DNA of 10,616 nucleotides from Phycisphaerales bacterium. GTDB taxonomy: Bacteria > Planctomycetota > Phycisphaerae > Sedimentisphaerales > Anaerohalosphaeraceae. A program made the translations under genes and the position numbers. The notes under the pieces were generated by a model. It searched no databases, was not told the DNA's origin, and saw only the letters and a list, made by a program, of their open reading frames with translations. Of this stretch, positions 6,125 through 10,616 are shown one piece after another (the first letter of the stretch is position 1; each line of letters opens with the position of its first letter). The stretch is taken from positions 1 to 10,616 of the forward strand of contig DSDH01000711.1 of NCBI GenBank assembly GCA_011055475.1, read 5' to 3'.

Positions 6125-7267
6125 CTAGGAGACCCCTAGTCTTTTCGAGATCAGCTCGACAAATCGACGGGCCACCACCCGATAGTCAAACAGCTCCACG
6201 GCCCGCTTGCGCCCGGCCTGGCCCATGCGCTCGCGCAAGGCCGGGTCCTCCATCAGGTCCATCAGGTAGTTGGCGATGTCGTGCACGCTGGCGCGGTAGT
6301 CCACGATGCGCGACCGCTTGAAGGTCACCCGCTGCCCTGCCGGAAACCCGGATTCATCACCCAGCATCGCCTCTCGCAGCCGAATCTCCTGGGCCACGCC
6401 CGCCAAAAACGCCGTGTGACCGTGCACCATCGTGTCCAGCGGTCCCATCGCCTTGATGGACACCACCGGCTTGCCGCAGGCGTTGGCCTCGACCTGGATC
6501 ATGCCGAATCCCTCCAGACGCGAGGGCGCGGCGTAGATGTCGCACGCGGCCAGCAGGTAGGGCATGAAATTGCGCGAGATCACGCCGGAGGTATACACCA
6601 CCTTTTTGTCGATGCCCAGTTGAAGGGCCAGTTGCATGTCGATCAGGTTCTGGGTCTCGGTGCGCGGCTGGGGCCAGACCTTGCAGACGTACTTGTACGG
6701 CGGCGCCTTGTGGTCGTTGATCGCCAGGGCCTGCATCACTTCCTGCGCCCCCTTGCTGCTGGCGTCGCCGCCCACCGTCAGGACCATCAGCTCATCGGGC
6801 GCGACCCCCACCGCGTCACGCACGTGCAACACCTTCGGGTCCTTCGGATCGCGCGGGCAGAAACTGTCCGTATCGCATCCGACGGGCAACACCTCGATGT
6901 TCTCGCCGGACAGCCCGTCCCGCACGTACACGTCTTTGACCCAGCGGCTGGTCACCAGGATCAGCGGCAGGGCGTCCAGGACCTCGCGGTAGTTGGCCAT
7001 GTAGCCGTCGGCCACGAGCCACGGCACGGCCGTCAGGCCGAACGTCTGCGGGTGCAGCACCAGTTGCGGGGTATGGCCCCAATAGCCGACGCCGACCACC
7101 ACGTCCGGCTTGAACCAGCGATAGTACCACTCCTTCTCCTGCGCCGATTCGAAGTTTGCGGCGAAGGTCTCCACCCCCATCTCGCTCAGACCTCGATGCA
7201 GTAACGCCCCCTGCGTGGCCAATCCGCCCGGCGACGCGGGATAATCGTAAAGAACCAGTACCTTCAC
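6125..7267 (-). CDS. GT4-family glycosyltransferase (RfaB/COG0438 type)
   Basis: The 380-residue protein is a standard-length GT-B glycosyltransferase. The acceptor domain opens with KVLVLYDYPASPGGLATQG (2-20). The interdomain region has VLPVGCDTDSF (126-136). The donor domain shows TVGGDASSKGAQEV (164-177), YAAPSRLEGFGMIQVEANAC (245-264) carrying the retaining EX7E motif (E252, E260), and GKPVVSIKAMGP (265-276). The C-terminal helix pair contains RERMGQAGRKRAVELFDY (345-362). It should transfer a sugar from a nucleotide donor in the cytoplasm with retention. Start is GTG 7267-7265, preceded by a strong AGGAGG five bases upstream, so the GTG is well supported. It lies nine bases after the deacetylase stop, and its own TAG abuts the hydrolase ATG. 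The GT4/PIG-L pairing resembles mycothiol (MshA/MshB) and bacillithiol (BshA/BshB) synthesis, but no ligase or thiol-adding gene is seen here, so a glycan or glycoside product is equally possible. Confidence 0.96.
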   Translation of the reverse strand: MKVLVLYDYPASPGGLATQGALLHRGLSEMGVETFAANFESAQEKEWYYRWFKPDVVVGVGYWGHTPQLVLHPQTFGLTAVPWLVADGYMANYREVLDALPLILVTSRWVKDVYVRDGLSGENIEVLPVGCDTDSFCPRDPKDPKVLHVRDAVGVAPDELMVLTVGGDASSKGAQEVMQALAINDHKAPPYKYVCKVWPQPRTETQNLIDMQLALQLGIDKKVVYTSGVISRNFMPYLLAACDIYAAPSRLEGFGMIQVEANACGKPVVSIKAMGPLDTMVHGHTAFLAGVAQEIRLREAMLGDESGFPAGQRVTFKRSRIVDYRASVHDIANYLMDLMEDPALRERMGQAGRKRAVELFDYRVVARRFVELISKRLGVS

Positions 7268-7276
7268 AATAGCCTC

Positions 7277-7933
7277 CTATTCCCTTGTCTGTTCAACGCC
7301 CTCTCCAATGCCGGGCCCGTACCAGAACGCCTCCGTTCGGGGCGTCGTGCGGGCCTCCCACGAATCTTCGGCGAACCCATACGTTTCCGTGATGAGGCGA
7401 TGCTTTCGCTGTGCCAGCGCATCCGGCAGTGTCCAGACGGCATCGGCTTGCTCAATAGCCTGTGGCAGGTGGGCCCCGCCGCCGTCCTCATAGGCGAACC
7501 GCCACAGGTTGTCGGCGGGCAGACGGCCTTCGCGATACAGGGAGGCGACCGCGGCGGCGGTTTCCTCGTGACGGCGGTGCCGCGTGTATTCCCCGGCCAG
7601 GTCATGGGTGATCACCAGATCAAACCGGTCCGAGCCGACCAGCCCCAAGACCGCCTGCCGCACCGCCGCCGGCGACAGGGGCGCCTGGTCGGGCCCATCG
7701 TCGAGGTCCCCCATGCACCCCAGGGCTCCATAGATCTCCATCGCCCTGAAGAATCGCGGCCGGCGATCGGCATCGCTGCCCCGACACAGGCTGATGACCA
7801 CCCACTCGGTCCGCGGGTGCGCCAGCATCAATCCGCCGGCCCACAGGGTTTCATCGTCCGGATGCGCCACGATGACGCCCGCGCGGCGAAACGGCCACGC
7901 CGACAAGCCCCCTTCATGTTCAGTTCTCTCCAC
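7277..7933 (-). CDS. PIG-L/LmbE-family N-acetylglucosaminyl deacetylase, first gene of the glycan operon
   Basis: The 218-residue protein begins its domain with AGVIVAHPDDETLWAGG (18-34). This is the defining (P/A)HPDDE zinc motif, with H24 and D27 as ligands and D26 as the likely base. The third ligand region is THDLAGEYTRHRRHEE (109-124), with H122 as probable ligand. Family members remove an N-acetyl group from GlcNAc-containing glycosides (MshB, BshB, PIG-L) using zinc. Length is normal. I prefer GTG 7933-7931 because GAGGG sits seven bases upstream. The longer frame opens at GTG 7984, which has no good ribosome site and almost coincides with the candidate transcription start. It is the promoter-proximal gene of a four-gene unit with two glycosyltransferases and a GH100-like hydrolase, implying that one transferase installs GlcNAc or a similar acetamido sugar. 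That role is inferred, and other deacylated substrates are possible. Confidence 0.93.
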   Translation of the reverse strand: MERTEHEGGLSAWPFRRAGVIVAHPDDETLWAGGLMLAHPRTEWVVISLCRGSDADRRPRFFRAMEIYGALGCMGDLDDGPDQAPLSPAAVRQAVLGLVGSDRFDLVITHDLAGEYTRHRRHEETAAAVASLYREGRLPADNLWRFAYEDGGGAHLPQAIEQADAVWTLPDALAQRKHRLITETYGFAEDSWEARTTPRTEAFWYGPGIGEGVEQTRE

Positions 7934-7992
7934 GCTCGTTCCCTCGGCCCATCGGTCATCCTCCCGCACCACAGCCCGATACACCGAGAGTC

Positions 7993-8022
7993 ACTGTACC
8001 TTGCCTACCCGTCGTGACACAA
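7993..8022 (-). promoter_or_regulatory. Candidate promoter for the four-gene glycan operon
   Basis: On the minus strand, TTGTGT (8022-8017), an 18-base spacer and TACAGT (7998-7993) match the sigma-70 consensus modestly (four of six in each box counting TTG plus one). Transcription would begin near 7987, giving a leader of about 50 bases to the GTG at 7933. Weak match; the whole gap 7985-8265 serves two divergent genes. Confidence 0.25.
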
Positions 8023-8193
8023 TATGGGACCTGCCGATCCGCCGCTTTTTTGCACATCCGCAAGCCGATTCTGGCGTGTACGCACAAGCCAATTCCGACT
8101 TCAAAAAACAGCGAACAGAAGCGCCCGCCGCTCACCCCGCCCCCCAATATTTCGTATGGTTTCAATGACCGTGTGGACCAGTCGGGGCCGTCC

Positions 8194-8199
8194 GATAAT
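8194..8199 (+). promoter_or_regulatory. Candidate -10 element for the membrane-protein gene
   Basis: GATAAT (five of six) lies 66 bases before the ATG at 8266, without a recognisable -35. It is the best plus-strand promoter-like element in the divergent gap 7985-8265. Otherwise that gap shows only an AT-richer patch around 8045-8160 and nothing I can name. Confidence 0.22.
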
Positions 8200-8265
8200 G
8201 TGATTTCGACCGAGACGGCGGGTTATGCTCAAGAACCGGCACGGACCACGGGATAAGGGCGGAAG

Positions 8266-8892
8266 ATGAATATTCGTCTCGAAGACAAGAAAGTGATCCA
8301 GTACCTGGCCCTGGTCGGCGCCGTCTCCGGCGTGTTAGTGGCCTTGCTGAGTGTGCTGACCGAGCGGTCGAACGCCCTGGACGCATTACGCCAGGAACAG
8401 CGGTACATCGAAGAGCACGAGCCGCTACTGTCGCTCGAAGAGGCCGAACTGGCCACGAAGCAGCGTCAGATGCCGCCGGAGGTGCTGGAGGCCACGAAGC
8501 TTGAATTCCTCGAGCGCAAGGCCCATTTGCGCGACCTGCAGCGGGGTTTCTGGGTGCGGATATCTGCTGCGACCCTGGTGGGGGTGTGCATCGGGGCCGG
8601 CGTGGTCGGAGCGATATTGGGCTATGGCGTATTCTGGAGTCTGTGCTGGATTCTGACGCTCCTGGCGTTCATGCTCATTCGTGGGTTGTACGCCTTGGGC
8701 CGCAGAATCGTGCCGCTGCGCATCGACGGTCCCCACGCTCAGAACGCGCCCGGCCGGCACGTGCGCAACGAACACCGGATTGTGCCCGGGCTGATCCGCT
8801 GGGGCCTGCTGCTGACGGCCGCGGCTTTGCTCATCGTGCTGCTGCTGGTGCAGGACCTTCTGCCTCTGCCCGCCTGGCTGCACATCGGCTGA
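8266..8892 (+). CDS. Unrecognised four-helix membrane protein with a coiled-coil loop
   Basis: I do not recognise a family. The 208-residue protein has a hydrophobic segment at 12-31, then a long charged region (32-95) rich in Glu, Leu, Lys and Arg that looks like a helical hairpin or coiled coil. Two closely spaced hydrophobic segments follow (about 98-118 and 121-145), a basic loop with several His and Arg residues (146-178), and a last hydrophobic segment (179-200). An even number of helices puts both ends on the same side; the RR and RR-rich flanks of helices three and four suggest the 146-178 loop is cytoplasmic. The ATG has AGGGCGG just upstream. It stands alone: the upstream neighbour is divergent and the downstream one convergent, 30 bases away. 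There are no catalytic motifs, so a structural or sensing role cannot be told apart. Confidence 0.83.
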   Translation: MNIRLEDKKVIQYLALVGAVSGVLVALLSVLTERSNALDALRQEQRYIEEHEPLLSLEEAELATKQRQMPPEVLEATKLEFLERKAHLRDLQRGFWVRISAATLVGVCIGAGVVGAILGYGVFWSLCWILTLLAFMLIRGLYALGRRIVPLRIDGPHAQNAPGRHVRNEHRIVPGLIRWGLLLTAAALLIVLLLVQDLLPLPAWLHIG

Positions 8893-8922
8893 GCCGCCAA
8901 CCGACCCGTCGAGGGCGCGTTC

Positions 8923-9114
8923 CTACCCGGGCCGCTTGAACAGCACCACCACGTCGCGCGTCTGGCCGTAGGACGCGTTGGTGTCAAACGCGCAGACCAA
9001 CTCCCATCCTTCGCGGCCCAGATTGTTGATGTGGGCCTCGAACCCCTCGGCGTCCACCTTGCCGCCGAAGAAGCCGCTGGTGGCCAGTTTCAGAACCTTG
9101 TATTCCCAATTCAT
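8923..9114 (-). CDS. Small DUF4177-family protein
   Basis: The 63-residue protein fits the DUF4177 pattern: an N-terminal WEYKVLKL strand (3-10), then GKVDAEGFEAHINNLGREGWELV (18-40, shown here only to locate the helix and the GREGWELV strand), and a final strand DVVVLFKRP (54-62). The family is widespread in bacteria, cytoplasmic, with no assigned function; the length is typical. The ATG at 9114-9112 is preceded by GGGAG six bases upstream. It is read divergently from the lipoprotein gene and convergently with the membrane-protein gene, so it is probably a one-gene unit. Confidence 0.88.
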   Translation of the reverse strand: MNWEYKVLKLATSGFFGGKVDAEGFEAHINNLGREGWELVCAFDTNASYGQTRDVVVLFKRPG

Positions 9115-9145
9115 CGGAATCTCCCTTCGTATCCTCGCTCAGGAT

Positions 9146-9179
9146 TTGCATTGATTCGAGAACGCCGCTATTCTAAAGT
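9146..9179 (+). promoter_or_regulatory. Candidate promoter for the lipoprotein gene (two overlapping versions)
   Basis: Two overlapping box pairs, each with a 17-base spacer, are visible: TTGCAT (9146-9151) with TATTCT (9169-9174), and TTGATT (9151-9156) with TAAAGT (9174-9179). The second is the slightly better match (eight of twelve). Either would place the transcript start 30-40 bases before the ATG at 9220. Confidence 0.32.
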
Positions 9180-9219
9180 ACGCTCCGGGTAAGCGAAACC
9201 GTAATCGGAGGGCATAGCC

Positions 9220-10293
9220 ATGAGGGCGAAGCGTTACTTGCCATGGGGATTGGGGCTGGTGGTTTTGGGCATCATGTTGTGTGGGGGTTGCAGGCGGTCC
9301 GCTCCGAGCGATGCCCCCGAATCGTCGCAGGACCCGCGGTTCATTCGATTGCCGGACTGGTGCAACACGCCCGATGGCATGGCGCTGCTGGGCGACGGCA
9401 GCTTCGTCTTGTCCGTGCCGAACTATAACGATCCGTCGGTGCCCGCCGAGATCGCCCGTGTGACCGCGGGCAACCGGGTGGAGCGGTTTTTCACGCCGCC
9501 GCCCCATCCGGAGACCGGTCGGGCCGGGCCGATGGGCATCTGCCTGGCGCCATCCGGCGATCTGTACTACGCGGACAACCAGTTCGCCGAGAACAGCCAC
9601 GAAAAATCCCGCGTGATGCGGATCGAGATGCGCGACGGCAAGCCCGTGCAGGCCCACGTCGTCGTCTCGGGTCTGAACGTGGCCAACGCGGTCGTCGTTC
9701 GGGATGGATACCTGTACGTGAGCGATTCGATTCTGGTGCCCGGTTCGAAACCCCTGCTCAGCGGCGTGTTTCGCTTTCCGCTCGACCGGGAGGGCCGGGT
9801 CCTGCAAAGCCCCGTCAAGGACGACCCGCACCTGGTCGCCACGATCGAGAGCCACAACGAATTGATCGGCTACGGGGCGGATGGGCTCTGTTTCGATCCG
9901 GCGGGGCGCCTGTACGTGGGGAACTTCGCCGATGGCACGATCCACAGGCTCATGTTCGACGCGGATGGGCAGGTCGGCGAGAACATCGTCTGGCTGGATG
10001 ATCCCCAGGTGCAGTGCGCCGATGGATTGTTCTATCATCCGGGCACCGAGGCCATCTACGTGGCCGACATGGTTCAGAACGCCGTCCACGCCGTGAGCCT
10101 GGACGGGACGATCCGCACCCTGGCCAAGAACGGTGACACGGACGGGGCCGACGGCACGCTCGACCAGCCCTGCGAGGCCATCGTGCGGGGCGATGAGGTG
10201 ATCGTTTCGAACATGGACTGGCCCTTCCCCGGCGTGGTCAATACGACGTGGGATAAGCCCTATACGCTGTCGCGCATTCCGCTGCTGCCCTGA
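9220..10293 (+). CDS. Six-bladed beta-propeller lipoprotein, SMP-30/gluconolactonase or NHL-like
   Basis: The 357-residue protein has a basic start (MRAKR), a hydrophobic segment (8-20) and a lipobox-like LCGGC ending at Cys24, followed by a polar linker (25-38). Cys at -3 in place of Leu makes the lipobox imperfect, so a plain signal anchor is possible. The rest repeats a blade pattern six times: TPDGMALLGDGSFVLSVPN (50-68), GPMGICLAPSGDLYYAD (103-119), NAVVVRDGYLYVSD (156-169), GADGLCFDPAGRLYVGN (219-235), CADGLFYHPGTEAIYVAD (266-283) and EAIVRGDEVIVSNMD (319-333). The Asp/Asn ending each outer strand resembles the metal- or ligand-lining residues of the SMP-30/gluconolactonase family. A lactonase, phosphotriesterase-like or sugar-binding role is possible but unproven. 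ATG 9220 has GGAGGG seven bases upstream. The next gene is convergent after 35 bases, with only a four-pair GCCC/GGGC hairpin between. Confidence 0.9.
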   Translation: MRAKRYLPWGLGLVVLGIMLCGGCRRSAPSDAPESSQDPRFIRLPDWCNTPDGMALLGDGSFVLSVPNYNDPSVPAEIARVTAGNRVERFFTPPPHPETGRAGPMGICLAPSGDLYYADNQFAENSHEKSRVMRIEMRDGKPVQAHVVVSGLNVANAVVVRDGYLYVSDSILVPGSKPLLSGVFRFPLDREGRVLQSPVKDDPHLVATIESHNELIGYGADGLCFDPAGRLYVGNFADGTIHRLMFDADGQVGENIVWLDDPQVQCADGLFYHPGTEAIYVADMVQNAVHAVSLDGTIRTLAKNGDTDGADGTLDQPCEAIVRGDEVIVSNMDWPFPGVVNTTWDKPYTLSRIPLLP

Positions 10294-10328
10294 GTGGGCG
10301 AAGGCTGGAACGCACGGATAGACCCTGC

Positions 10329-10616
10329 TCAGCGTCCGGGGCCGTGGATGTGTCTTCGCACGGTGCGGCGGTCCAGACCGGTGTGCCGGGCGACCTCCTG
10401 GTACGTCCCGAAGCGGTCGTAGAGCAGCCGGCAGTAGCCGCCCAGCAGGTCCTCTGCACTCAAGGCGCCCGCGGCCAGTTCGTCGGTCAGGCGGGTCAAC
10501 GGGTTACGCGGTCCCGGCCGGTCACCTTCGTAGTCGCGCCGAAGGATCACGCGGCGAACGCATTGGGCCAGCTCACGGACGTTTCCGGGCCAGGGGTAGT
10601 CCGGGCCCAGCCGACG
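10329..10616 (-). CDS. Sigma-54-dependent transcriptional activator, C-terminal part (truncated by window edge)
   Basis: The frame is open to the right edge and gives the last 95 residues of a protein. It begins inside the AAA+ domain with DYPWPGNVRELAQCVRR (fragment 6-22). WPGNVREL is the diagnostic final motif of sigma-54-interacting ATPases. A variable linker follows (about 25-60), then a Fis-type helix-turn-helix, TYQEVARHTGLDRRTVRRHI (71-90), just before the end. Such activators bind upstream sites and hydrolyse ATP to open RNA polymerase-sigma-54 complexes. The sensor domain and most of the ATPase are outside the window, so the signal is unknown. It converges on the lipoprotein gene; that neighbour is not necessarily its target, and I see no clear -24/-12 promoter (TGGCAC-N5-TTGC) upstream of the lipoprotein gene. 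Confidence 0.93.
   Translation of the reverse strand, partial: RRLGPDYPWPGNVRELAQCVRRVILRRDYEGDRPGPRNPLTRLTDELAAGALSAEDLLGGYCRLLYDRFGTYQEVARHTGLDRRTVRRHIHGPGR

Noticed and set aside
8014..8256. 80-codon plus-strand frame in the divergent gap
   Set aside because: No ribosome site at its ATG, low-complexity Thr/Pro composition, and it spans the region where promoters for both neighbours must lie.
9139..10089. 316-codon minus-strand frame opposite the lipoprotein
   Set aside because: Antisense shadow: the plus-strand gene has a ribosome site, signal sequence and repeated blades, and this frame shows no recognisable domain.
1..10616. tRNA, rRNA, CRISPR, transposase or phage genes
   Set aside because: I looked for repeated spacers, tRNA-like T-loop and acceptor patterns, and transposase/integrase motifs and saw none.

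Overview
This is a GC-rich (roughly 60-65% by eye), densely coding bacterial window with twelve supported protein genes, two of them cut by the window edges. No RNA gene, insertion sequence, CRISPR array or prophage gene is visible. The host looks like a free-living, gram-negative-type environmental bacterium. The inner-membrane-anchored PQQ-like propeller with its WPIWRGDP signature, the DUF4177 protein, the plant-type GDP-mannose epimerase relative, the propeller lipoprotein and the sigma-54 activator together recall Planctomycetota (Phycisphaerae-like lineages). That placement is inference, not proof.

Layout. On the left, two minus-strand genes: the start of a GDP-mannose 3,5-epimerase-like gene (cut at base 1) and, upstream of it, a membrane-anchored eight-bladed PQQ-like propeller protein. 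A 380-base divergent intergenic region follows. It holds the likely promoters for both directions and one doubtful small ORF. Next is a plus-strand pair with ATGA overlap: an LsrG-like antibiotic-biosynthesis-monooxygenase (ABM) fold protein and an iron-type alcohol dehydrogenase.

The centre (about 3526-7933, minus strand) is a tight four-gene unit read in the order PIG-L deacetylase, GT4 glycosyltransferase, GH100-like (alpha/alpha)6 glycoside hydrolase, second GT-B glycosyltransferase. The junctions are 9 bases, 0 bases and an 11-base overlap. None of the four has a visible signal peptide, so this looks like a cytoplasmic route that builds, trims and deacetylates a glycan or glycoside. The product cannot be read from sequence, and this unit is the best candidate for an undescribed pathway in the window.

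On the right are an unrecognised four-helix membrane protein with a coiled-coil loop (plus), a small DUF4177 protein (minus), an SMP-30/NHL-like six-bladed propeller lipoprotein (plus), and the C-terminal end of a sigma-54-dependent activator (minus, cut at the right edge). These appear to be single-gene units and show no obvious common pathway.
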